Below, piece by piece: positions 57,522 to 64,000 of a stretch of DNA of 64,000 nucleotides. The first letter of the stretch is position 1; every line of letters begins with the position of its first letter. The notes below the pieces were generated by a model. It was given only the letters and a program-made list of their open reading frames with translations. It did no database searches and was not told the DNA's origin. The position numbers and the translations under genes were made by a program. Source of the DNA: Gemmobacter aquatilis. GTDB lineage: Bacteria; Pseudomonadota; Alphaproteobacteria; Rhodobacterales; Rhodobacteraceae. The DNA lies in the NCBI RefSeq assembly GCF_900110025.1, contig NZ_FOCE01000002.1, forward strand, positions 580,555 through 644,554. The letters run 5' to 3'.

Positions 57522-57749
57522 TCAGCCCTTCGTCGGCAGCGGCTCTTTGCCAAAGGAACTGCGCTCCCGAATGCGCCCGTCCGTTCCATGAATGTAAAGC
57601 TCGGCGCCATTCCGGCGCGCGATCTCACGCGCCCGCTCGATCGCTTCCTGTTGCGTCGTGAAGATACCCGAGGCGCGTTCAGCCCCCGACCGTTGCACAG
57701 CCCAGCCGTTTCCGCGCGGTACAACGTGCTGGCCCTTGCTCGACATCAT
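57522..57749 (-). CDS. DUF2188-domain small protein
   Basis: 75 residues (ATGATG start, 57749 or 57746; GGAGGG upstream). Matches DUF2188: HVVPRGNGWAVQRSGAERASGIFTTQQEAIERAREIARRNGAELYIHGTDGRIRERSSFG, a small beta-alpha-beta fold found singly or near diverse genes. Function unknown. It leads a two-gene unit with the TIR-like gene; close spacing suggests the pair acts together. Confidence 0.88.
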   Translation of the reverse strand: MMSSKGQHVVPRGNGWAVQRSGAERASGIFTTQQEAIERAREIARRNGAELYIHGTDGRIRERSSFGKEPLPTKG

Positions 57750-57769
57750 CGCCCTCCATCAACCTACTC

Positions 57770-57798
57770 AGAATAGCGTAGCGGCCAAAACCTAACAA
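57770..57798 (-). promoter_or_regulatory. Promoter of the DUF2188/TIR-like pair
   Basis: On the minus strand: TTGTTA (57798-57793), 17-base spacer, TATTCT (57775-57770). The predicted start near 57763 leaves a short leader before the ATG at 57749. Confidence 0.5.
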
Positions 57799-57892
57799 CA
57801 TCCTAATGGAATTTCAGGCGATGGGCGGCCCACCAAATTCGCCCGACAGGGGGGGCACCGGGGGTGTACGCCCGGTGTACCGATGTCACCCC

Positions 57893-58513
57893 CTATTTTC
57901 CGAAGCTGAGCACCGCATTGATCGCCAGCGCCAGAATCACGGTATTGTAAAAAAACGACACAACGGAATGGATTAAAACGACACGCCGCATCGCCGGGCC
58001 TTCCACCACCACATCCGACACTTGCGCCGTCATGCCGATGACAAAGCTGAAATACAGAAAATCCCAGCCGCGTGGCTCTTCCTCGCCCGGAAAATTCAAT
58101 CCCTTGGCGTCCTCGGTGGTCACCGCCACATAATATAGCCCCGCATAGTGAAAGGCCGCCAGAATATGCAGCATCGCCCAGCCCAGCGGCACCGAGGCGA
58201 CCGCCAGCCCCGCCTCCAGCCCCGACCCCTGCGCCAGCGCATGGGCAATGCCGGTCAGGCTCAACCCCACCGCACCCAGCGCCAGCGCCGCGATCATCGG
58301 CACGCCCTCATCCGAAAGCTCGGCATGACGGCGCAGATCGTCTGGCGACACCCGGCGGGCGAATTGCAGCATCAACAAGATATAGATGAGGAAAAAGCCG
58401 TTTGCCGCAACCAGCAGCACATCCCCGGCCCGCAGACCGCCCGCCAGCGCCAGCGCCCCCAGCAGCAGCCCAGCCGCGAAGGCGGTCAGGAAGTGGCGGT
58501 GGCGCCGGAACAT
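57893..58513 (-). CDS. DUF1345 membrane protein
   Basis: 206 residues with about five to six transmembrane helices. DUF1345 pattern: FLIYILLMLQFARRVSPDDLRRHAELSDEG, HILAAFHYAGLYYVAV, GWDFLYFSFVIGMTAQVSDVVVEGPAMRRVVLIHSVVSFFYNTVILALAINAVL. Function unknown; inner membrane. It follows the cytochrome c gene by 3 bases, so both are in one unit. Confidence 0.9.
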   Translation of the reverse strand: MFRRHRHFLTAFAAGLLLGALALAGGLRAGDVLLVAANGFFLIYILLMLQFARRVSPDDLRRHAELSDEGVPMIAALALGAVGLSLTGIAHALAQGSGLEAGLAVASVPLGWAMLHILAAFHYAGLYYVAVTTEDAKGLNFPGEEEPRGWDFLYFSFVIGMTAQVSDVVVEGPAMRRVVLIHSVVSFFYNTVILALAINAVLSFGK

Positions 58514-58516
58514 GCC

Positions 58517-58921
58517 TTACTCCTGAATGGTTTTCAGGTATTCCGCCAGTTGCACCAGTCGCAGCGGCGTGGGGGTCGCAATGCCGTCGCCACTGTCGAA
58601 CAACACGATCTGATCGTGGTCAAGCAGCGGCGCGAACTGCGGCATCACCGTGCCGTCGGGCGCCTTGGCATAGCCCCAGATCTTGCTCATCACCCGCGTC
58701 ATCGGAAACTTGCCATGGTTCTTTTGCGACAGGCGCGTCAGGTCAGCGGGCCGCTTTTCCAGCGTTTCCGCCACCGACCCGTCGCCTTTGCCGCCCTCCC
58801 CATGACAGGCGGCACAAAATGAAGCGAAATCCTCGGCCCCACTGGGCACATCTTGTGCTGGCAACCGGCAAGCCGCCAGCGGGATCAGACAAGCAAGAAG
58901 CAGCAGTTTTGCGCGTGACAT
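58517..58921 (-). CDS. Lipoprotein mono-haem cytochrome c
   Basis: 134 residues. Signal peptide with lipobox PLAAC (Cys18) and one haem site CAACH (36-40) in FASFCAACHGEGGKGDG. GTVMPQFAPLL supplies the likely Met ligand, and LRLVQLAEYLKTIQE is the C-terminal helix. A class I c-type cytochrome tethered in the periplasm; redox partner unknown. Co-transcribed with the DUF1345 gene. Shares a divergent start region with the SGNH-like gene. Confidence 0.92.
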   Translation of the reverse strand: MSRAKLLLLACLIPLAACRLPAQDVPSGAEDFASFCAACHGEGGKGDGSVAETLEKRPADLTRLSQKNHGKFPMTRVMSKIWGYAKAPDGTVMPQFAPLLDHDQIVLFDSGDGIATPTPLRLVQLAEYLKTIQE

Positions 58922-59015
58922 GGCATCCTCCGGTCAGTTGCCCCACATCACCACGCCCCGCCCCCAGACACAACCCACCCCTGAAACCGCTTGCCACGCA
59001 AGCCGCACCAAGCCA

Positions 59016-59795
59016 ATGTTTTCAAGACTTTTTTCATCTGCAAGCGCCATGACCGAACCTTTCGAACAGCCGCCTTTCCCTGTCGCCGCCCTTGGTTCCA
59101 GCTCGACCGAAGTGTTCGACTACATCTTCGGTGACACACCTCTTTATCATCCGCTTTGGGCCGGCGGCTGGTCGGCACGCGGCCTGCGTGCCGAGGTGGA
59201 GGGCGGCTTTCTGGCCTCTACGGTTGCAAAATTGCCCCGCAACACCCGGATTTTACTGAATTTCGGCGCGACTGACATTTGTTTCAACCTGCCCCACAAG
59301 GTACGCGAGGAGTGGTTCTACGACTATCCCGCCTTCCTGGTAGAGATCGTGGACGGCATCAGCCGCGCTCATGCGGTGCTGTCGCAGATGGGGTTTGACC
59401 GGATCACCGCGATCTTTGCTTCCCCCGTCGTGGCCCTGCCCCGCAGTTACTGGGTGGAGATGGACGCACTGTTTCTGCCGCCCGCGCAACTGGGCCGGAT
59501 GTACCGCGACACGGCCCGTCTGGCCATCGCGCGCGGCCTGCCGGTGATCGACCTGATCGACCGGCTGATCGTCTCGCCCGAACGCCCGGTGCTGCGGCCC
59601 GCCCTCACCCGCAAGCAGCCCAACCACCATGCCAGTTTCATCGCCACGCAAGAGGCGATCTGGGCGGGCATCCGGCATCTGCCAGACCTGCCGCCGCCGC
59701 GCACGCCGTTCCATCACACGCATTACCCGCATCAGCCCTACCCGCTTGGCATGTGGCGGCTGACGGGCCAGCCGCGCCCGCGCACCACCCGCTAG
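59016..59795 (+). CDS. SGNH/GDSL hydrolase-like protein
   Basis: 259 residues from Met at 59016 (MFSRLFSSAS); Met at 59049 (MTEPFEQ) is an alternative. Possible catalytic blocks: ALGSSSTEVFDYIFGD (block I, Ser), ILLNFGATDICFN (block III-like, in place of GxND) and QPNHHASFIATQ (block V-like His). This ordering suggests an SGNH-type esterase/acyltransferase fold, but canonical GDS and DxxH are not exact. Soluble; C-terminus Pro/His/Arg-rich. Converges on lolD with 3 bases between. Confidence 0.7.
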   Translation: MFSRLFSSASAMTEPFEQPPFPVAALGSSSTEVFDYIFGDTPLYHPLWAGGWSARGLRAEVEGGFLASTVAKLPRNTRILLNFGATDICFNLPHKVREEWFYDYPAFLVEIVDGISRAHAVLSQMGFDRITAIFASPVVALPRSYWVEMDALFLPPAQLGRMYRDTARLAIARGLPVIDLIDRLIVSPERPVLRPALTRKQPNHHASFIATQEAIWAGIRHLPDLPPPRTPFHHTHYPHQPYPLGMWRLTGQPRPRTTR

Positions 59796-59798
59796 CGG

Positions 59799-60473
59799 TC
59801 AGACCACCCGCCCTTGATCCAGCCGGACCACCCGGTCCATCCGCGCGGCCAGGTCCATGTTATGGGTGGCGATCAGGGCCGACAGGCCAGTTTCGCGCAC
59901 CAGCTCCATCAGCGCGCCAAACACCTGTTCCGAGGTGCCGGGATCCAGGTTACCGGTCGGCTCGTCCGCCAGCAGAAGCTGCGGCGCATTGGCCAGCGCG
60001 CGGCAGAAGGCGACCCGCTGCTGTTCCCCCCCCGACAGGGCGGCGGGGCGATGGCTGGCGCGGGCCGCAACGCCCACCCGCCCCAGCAGATCCATCGCCC
60101 GCGCCTCGGCCACTCGGCGCGAGGCGCCATTGGCCAGTTGCGGCAGCACGATGTTTTCCAGCGCCGTGAATTCGGGCAACAGGTGGTGAAACTGGTAGAT
60201 GAAGCCCACCTGCCCACGCCGCGCCTCGGTGCGCGCGCGGTCGCCCAAGCCCCCCATATCGCGGCCCGCCAACCGCACCACCCCTGTATCTGGTGTGTCC
60301 AGCAGCCCGGCGATATGCAGCAACGTCGATTTCCCCGCGCCCGAGGGGGCGACCAACGCCACAACCTCGCCCCGCGCCACCGACAGCGTGGCGCCGCGCA
60401 GCACGGTCACTTCGGCAGGTTTGCCACGGTTGTAGGCCTTGGTGATCCCCTCCAGCGCCAGCATCTCACTCAT
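59799..60473 (-). CDS. lolD: Lipoprotein-releasing system ATP-binding protein LolD
   Basis: 224-residue ABC ATPase: Walker [11 protein letters not shown]-loop [17 protein letters not shown], signature [15 protein letters not shown], Walker [14 protein letters not shown]-loop ATHNMDLA. The sequence around the Q-loop and [10 protein letters not shown] are LolD-like. With LolC/E it extracts lipoproteins from the inner membrane. Overlaps lolC by 8 bases. Confidence 0.94.
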   Translation of the reverse strand: MSEMLALEGITKAYNRGKPAEVTVLRGATLSVARGEVVALVAPSGAGKSTLLHIAGLLDTPDTGVVRLAGRDMGGLGDRARTEARRGQVGFIYQFHHLLPEFTALENIVLPQLANGASRRVAEARAMDLLGRVGVAARASHRPAALSGGEQQRVAFCRALANAPQLLLADEPTGNLDPGTSEQVFGALMELVRETGLSALIATHNMDLAARMDRVVRLDQGRVV

Positions 60474-61749
60474 AACGCAGCGCCTCCACCGGGTTCATCC
60501 GCGCCGCACGCCGCGCCGGAAAGATCGTGACGACGAAAGACAGCCCGAGGCTCAGCCCCACCGCCGACAGAACATCGCCTGCCTGCAGTTTGGCGGGCAG
60601 TTCATAGATGCCGCGCACCGAAGGATCCCATACCCCGCCGCCCGAGACATAGTTCACGAAAGAGAAAATCGGGTCGATATAGAGGGCGAACAGGCAGCCC
60701 AGCCCCACCCCCAGCAGCGTGCCGATCAGCCCGGTCGAGGCGCCGCAGATGAAGAACACCCGCAGGATCGCGCCCTCGGTCAGGCCCATGGTGCGCAGGA
60801 TGCCGATGTCGCGGCCTTTGTTCTTCACCAGCATGATCAGGCCCGACACGATGTTCATCGCCGCGATCAGCACGAGGATCGACAGGATGATGAACATCAC
60901 ATTGTCCTCGATCGTCAGCGCGCGCAGGAAGGCGCCGGCACTGTCGCGCCAGGTCCAGATCATCGCGCGGTCGCCTGCCGCCTGCATCACCGGCAGCTCA
61001 TAGGCCTCGATCTGCTCGGGGTCTTGCACCATGACCTCGATCTCGTCGGCCCGGCCTTCGCGGTTGAAATAGCTCTGCGCCTCGGTGAAGGGCAGGTAAA
61101 CGCGCGTGCGATCAATATCATAGCGCCCAGCGGTGAAGATATAGACCACCTCATAGGCATTGACGCGGGGCGAGGTGCCGAAAGCGGTTTTCACCCCGTC
61201 GGGCGAGATCAGGCGCACCCGGTCGCCCACCATCAGGTTCATCTCGCGCGCCAGGCCCGCGCCGATGGCGATGCCTTCGTCAAATCGGGCAAGGTCGCCC
61301 TCGTGCTGCGCGCCCTCGCCTATGCGCGGGATGGTGCGCAGATCGGCGGCGCGGATGCCGAACACCTCGGCCCCCATGTTCACGCCATTGGCCGTGGCCA
61401 TGACCTGCCCCTTGACCAAGGGCGCCGCCCGCGTCACCCCCGGCACGGCAGCGATCCGCGTGGCCACCGCATCATAATCGCCAAAGCCGCGTTCCACCCG
61501 GCCCGTGGCATCCACATCGCCACTGGCATAGACGGTGACATGGGCATTGGCGCCGAGGATCGTATCGACGAATTCCGCCCGGAACCCCGCCCGCACCGCC
61601 AGTGTGGCGATCAGCGCGAAAACGGCCAGCGTGATGCCGATCAGGCTGATCCATGTCATCACCGACACGCCGCCTTCGGCGCGTTTGGCGCGCAGGTAGC
61701 GCCAGGCGATCATCCATTCAAAACCGGCGAAGGGTGGGGTCTGGGCCAA
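60466..61749 (-). CDS. lolC: Lipoprotein-releasing ABC transporter permease LolC/LolE
   Basis: 427 residues. One N-terminal transmembrane helix after [38 protein letters not shown], a large periplasmic domain, then three helices in the FtsX fold ([49 protein letters not shown]...[15 protein letters not shown]). C-terminal [17 protein letters not shown] is the MacB/FtsX tail. Single LolC/E gene, suggesting a LolCE/LolF-type homodimer, as in many Alphaproteobacteria. Confidence 0.94.
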   Translation of the reverse strand: MAQTPPFAGFEWMIAWRYLRAKRAEGGVSVMTWISLIGITLAVFALIATLAVRAGFRAEFVDTILGANAHVTVYASGDVDATGRVERGFGDYDAVATRIAAVPGVTRAAPLVKGQVMATANGVNMGAEVFGIRAADLRTIPRIGEGAQHEGDLARFDEGIAIGAGLAREMNLMVGDRVRLISPDGVKTAFGTSPRVNAYEVVYIFTAGRYDIDRTRVYLPFTEAQSYFNREGRADEIEVMVQDPEQIEAYELPVMQAAGDRAMIWTWRDSAGAFLRALTIEDNVMFIILSILVLIAAMNIVSGLIMLVKNKGRDIGILRTMGLTEGAILRVFFICGASTGLIGTLLGVGLGCLFALYIDPIFSFVNYVSGGGVWDPSVRGIYELPAKLQAGDVLSAVGLSLGLSFVVTIFPARRAARMNPVEALRYE

Positions 61750-61800
61750 GGCTGCTGCTCATTCTTGTTTTGGCCCAAAGTGAGGCTTGGGGGCCAGAAG

Positions 61801-61834
61801 GTCAAGGCGGCACGGGGTTTCCTGCCGCCTTGAC
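61801..61834. other. Long perfect inverted repeat in the lolC/membrane-protein divergent gap
   Basis: GTCAAGGCGGCA / TGCCGCCTTGAC, a 12-bp perfect stem with a 10-base loop. It is too strong to be incidental, yet it sits 5' of both neighbouring genes, so it is not an obvious terminator for either. Confidence 0.5.
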
Positions 61835-61925
61835 GCGCATTTCATGCACGCGTCGTGTGTTGTACATGCGCTGCTTGACGCCCCCGCCCCCTGCAGGCAA
61901 AGCCGTGCCAAACGGAGTGCTATTC

Positions 61926-62645
61926 ATGGTTGAAATTTACCGCCACGCCTTTCGCTATTACTGGTCAGTGCTGCCCGTGTTGTTGGGCGCGATAGCTGTG
62001 CTGGAAGTGCTGCTTTGGTATCTAGAACCAAGCAATCCAACTGTCATTTCTACGGTGCCCACGCTTATCATCCTTTATCAGTTTCATCGCCATTTCCTGT
62101 TTGGAGAGCGTATGACTTGGGGCAAGCCACCCGCAGGCGCACCGCCGCAAAAATTTGGCTGGTTTATCCTGATCTCGCTAGCCTTGTTCCTTGTTCCAGT
62201 CGTCATCGGGGTTTTGGTGACCGTCATGATCGCGCCCGCTGGAACACCGAAGAACTCGATCTACGGCTTGATCATTATAGTGTGTTTGCCGCTCTACCTG
62301 CTCGGACTCAGCATGTTCGGCACCGCCCTTCCCGCATCGGTCGCACGCCCGGGGAATTTCAGGATGTCTTCAGGCATCAAGGCCACCTTTGGCACCATGG
62401 GACGGCTGATCCTTGGGCCGGGTGTTGCTCAGGTCTTGCTTCTGGGTTTGTTGATAGTAATGGAATACCTGTTGAAGGATGTTCCGGCCTATCAAAGCGT
62501 CGCCGGGCAACTGGCACGCGCGGTTATTATAACGACTGCGAGTTTTCTGCCCAGCCTGCTGGGCGTCGCAGTGCTTTGCCATATGTATCAAAAGATCATG
62601 GAAACAGAGGCCCTACGCCAGCCAGACGCGGCCCGCCAACCCTGA
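61926..62645 (+). CDS. Integral membrane protein, unknown, of atypical composition
   Basis: 239 residues, six or so hydrophobic helices (YYWSVLPVLLGAIAVLEVLLWYL, FILISLALFLVPVVIGVLVTVMI, IYGLIIIVCLPLYLLGLSMFGTAL, LILGPGVAQVLLLGLLIVMEYLL, TTASFLPSLLGVAVLCHMYQ). No family recognised. Codon choice (CTA, ATA, AAT, GGT more common) and GC are lower than in surrounding genes, and it abuts the IS3 element, suggesting horizontal acquisition. Start set by ATG at 61926; a GTG 19 bases earlier is possible. Confidence 0.75.
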   Translation: MVEIYRHAFRYYWSVLPVLLGAIAVLEVLLWYLEPSNPTVISTVPTLIILYQFHRHFLFGERMTWGKPPAGAPPQKFGWFILISLALFLVPVVIGVLVTVMIAPAGTPKNSIYGLIIIVCLPLYLLGLSMFGTALPASVARPGNFRMSSGIKATFGTMGRLILGPGVAQVLLLGLLIVMEYLLKDVPAYQSVAGQLARAVIITTASFLPSLLGVAVLCHMYQKIMETEALRQPDAARQP

Positions 62646-62710
62646 AAAACCGCGCATCTTCCGAGATTTCATCTATTCATCGGCCTCGCCCCATCTCAAG
62701 GAGAAGGCGC

Positions 62711-62723
62711 GGTAATCCTCCCC
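62711..62723 (+). repeat. Left terminal inverted repeat of the IS
   Basis: GGTAATCCTCCCC; the right end read inward is GGTACTCCTCCCC. Confidence 0.7.
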
Positions 62724-62780
62724 AAGGTTAAGGTGCTGCATAGGTAGAATTTTCTCGTAGCGTGAGCTGAGGAGGTTCGA

Positions 62781-63044
62781 ATGAGAAAGAGCCGTTTTAC
62801 GGAACCGCAGATCATGGCTGTGCTTCGTCAGGCCGAAAGCGGCGTGGCCGTGCCTGAACTGTGCCGGGAGCATGGGATCAGCACGGCGAGCTTCTACAAA
62901 TGGCGCTCAAAGTATGGCGGCATGGATGCGTCGATGATGAGCCAGATGAAGGCGCTGGAAGACGAGAACCGGCGGCTGAAGCGCATGTTTGCCGACCTGA
63001 GCATGCAGGCCGAACTGCTCAAGGAAGCTCTTGGAAAAAAATGA
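62781..63044 (+). CDS. IS3-family transposase OrfA
   Basis: 87 residues: helix-turn-helix MRKSRFTEPQIMAVLRQAES...VPELCREHGISTASFYKWRSKYGG followed by a leucine-zipper-like segment (MSQMKALEDENRRLKRMFADLSMQAELLKEALGKK). It directs binding to the IS ends. Ends in A7 followed by TGA (63035-63044), the setting for -1 frameshifting into orfB; ATG at 63041 also overlaps the stop (ATGA). Intact. Confidence 0.93.
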   Translation: MRKSRFTEPQIMAVLRQAESGVAVPELCREHGISTASFYKWRSKYGGMDASMMSQMKALEDENRRLKRMFADLSMQAELLKEALGKK

Positions 63045-63961
63045 CGCGGCCAGCTCAACGCCGCGAGCTGGCCGAGAAGGCAGTGGCGACGAAGGGGGTC
63101 AGCATCGCGCTGGCCTGTCGGGCATTTGGTGTCAGCGAGACCTGCTTTCGCTACAGCCCGAAGCGCGATGCCGAGAATGAGTTCATCGCAGACCTTCTTG
63201 AAGGGCTGACCAAGGCACACCGGACCTGGGGCTTCGGGCTATGCTTCCTGCACATGCGTAATGCCCAGGGGCACCCGTGGAACCATAAGCGCGTTCATCG
63301 GATCTATTGCGAGCTGGAACTGAACCTGCGGATCAAGCCCAGGCGAAGGATCAAGCGCGACAAGCCCGATGAACTCAGCGTCCCAGCGGCCCCGAACACG
63401 GTCTGGTCAATGGAGTGAGGAGGATGAGAAAACAGTCCGGGGGACTGTTTTCCCGACGAACATGGCTGATCGCTTGGCCGACGACCGCCAGTTCCGGCTT
63501 CTGAACCTGTTGGACGACTTCAACCGCGAAGGTTTGGGGATCGAAGTCGACTTCTCGCTCCCGGCTGAGCGCGTAGTCCGGTCGCTGAACCAGATCATTG
63601 AGTGGCGCGGGAAGCCGCTGGCGATCAGGGTGGACAATGGCCCGGAATACATCAGCTCCACGCTGATGATCTGGGCCGAGAAGCAGGGCATTGCCCTGAA
63701 CCACATCCAGCCCGGAAAGCCCCAGCAGAACGCTTATGTCGAGCGTTACAACAGGACCGTCCGGCATGAATGGCTGTAACCGGCCGGTTGTTACCGCGGT
63801 GACTGTGCCTTGATACGGGCGACGAGTTCTGCGTCATCGACGAAGTCGTCGAGGAGGCGCAGGAGATCGCAACTGACTGGCTATGGACTTACAACAATGA
63901 GCGCCCCAACATGGGCATCGGCGGCATCACACCCGCCCAGAAACTGAAGATGGCTGCCTGA
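63041..63961 (+). pseudogene. IS3-family transposase OrfB, disrupted twice
   Basis: Three pieces of one DDE transposase remain. Piece 1 (63041-63418) has the HTH_21-type region (KAVATKGVSIALACRAFGVSETCFRY) through APNTVWSME then a stop. Piece 2 (63462-63779) holds the catalytic core ([54 protein letters not shown]). Piece 3 ends TDWLWTYNNERPNMGIGGITPAQKLKMAA (stop 63959-63961). Pieces 1 and 3 share a reading frame; piece 2 is shifted. The breaks coincide with extra DNA at ~63415-63460 and ~63777-63850. Confidence 0.9.
63415..63460. repeat. ~43-bp net insertion with perfect palindrome inside orfB
   Basis: Between SM of piece 1 and MADRL of piece 2, where related IS transposases have only two residues, lie about 46 bases. 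These contain a perfect 11-bp inverted repeat, GAAAACAGTCC (63428-63438) and GGACTGTTTTC (63442-63452), separated by GGG. It introduces a TGA and a frameshift. Confidence 0.6.
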
Positions 63962-63987
63962 AGTCTACTTCTGCGCCCCGTTAAAAC

Positions 63988-64000
63988 GGGGAGGAGTACC
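63988..64000 (-). repeat. Right terminal inverted repeat of the IS
   Basis: GGGGAGGAGTACC, ending at the last base of the window; an adjoining CCCCG/CGGGG hairpin lies at 63976-63991. Confidence 0.7.

Larger units (their letters stand above)
62711..64000 (+). mobile_element. IS3-family insertion sequence, decayed
   Basis: Imperfect terminal inverted repeats GGTAATCCTCCCC (62711-62723) and GGGGAGGAGTACC (63988-64000) match at 12 of 13 positions, giving a 1290-bp element whose right end coincides with the window edge. Inside are orfA and orfB of an IS3-family transposase in the usual overlapping arrangement. orfB is broken, so the copy is non-autonomous. Target duplication cannot be checked because the right flank is absent. 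Confidence 0.85.

Noticed and set aside
62673..62873. A 66-codon minus-strand frame across the left IS end
   Set aside because: It is antisense to orfA and crosses the terminal repeat; no homology recognised.

Overview
The window is a stretch of chromosome from a member of the Rhodobacteraceae (Paracoccaceae), Alphaproteobacteria. This rests on high GC, Rhodobacter/Paracoccus-type gene orders (ctaC-ctaB-orf-ctaG-ctaE-surf1-thrC-M16 protease; ribBX-ribH-nusB; ftsY with ispZ), an alphaproteobacterial tRNA-His (G1.U72, A73, no extra 5' G), an alphaproteobacterial-type 6S RNA, and a perfect FNR-type box in front of the cytochrome aa3 oxidase genes. I recognised families by reading the sequence; no database search was run.

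Layout. 1-7.8 kb: end of a GST gene, ispZ/EamA transporter/ftsY on the minus strand, an AlkB-type alkane hydroxylase, a small secreted protein, xseA and purD. 7.9-10 kb: RTX protein 1. 10-19 kb: an atypical pyruvate kinase, bestrophin-like channel, aspartate kinase (lysC), ptsP, EcsC-like protein, GNAT and a phosphorylase of the MTAP family. 19.1-28.1 kb: one long minus-strand array from ctaC (cytochrome c oxidase subunit II) through haem o synthase, Cox11, subunit III, SURF1, threonine synthase, M16 peptidase and GNAT to a GlcD-like flavoenzyme. 28.2-35.6 kb: tldD, RTX protein 2, tex and RTX protein 3. 35.6-39.7 kb: tRNA-His, small conserved genes, mmcB, 6S RNA, a DUF481 outer-membrane protein, a META lipoprotein and nusB. 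39.7-44.2 kb: the riboflavin genes (ribH, ribBX, a small orf, ribE), split by the oppositely oriented RTX protein 4. 44.4-49 kb: a capsule initiation cluster (KpsS, export lipoprotein, KpsC). 49-56.9 kb: MarR regulator, sdhE, aspC, MATE pump, PPK2, GST, parE. 56.9-58.9 kb: a TIR-like/DUF2188 gene pair, a DUF1345 protein and a lipoprotein cytochrome c. 59-64 kb: SGNH-like protein, lolD/lolC, a compositionally different membrane protein and a decayed IS3-family element whose right inverted repeat ends at the last base.

Themes. Four RTX (calcium-binding nonapeptide) proteins stand singly among housekeeping genes with no type I exporter nearby; two end in DFLF-type tails. The most plausible little-described system is the TIR-like/DUF2188 pair next to parE, with its own promoter. 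A GAGTATTT...CCAGGATGA-like element occurs in three of the longer gaps between convergent genes. The capsule cluster has the Kdo-linker transferases and an outer-membrane export lipoprotein but no ABC transporter genes here.
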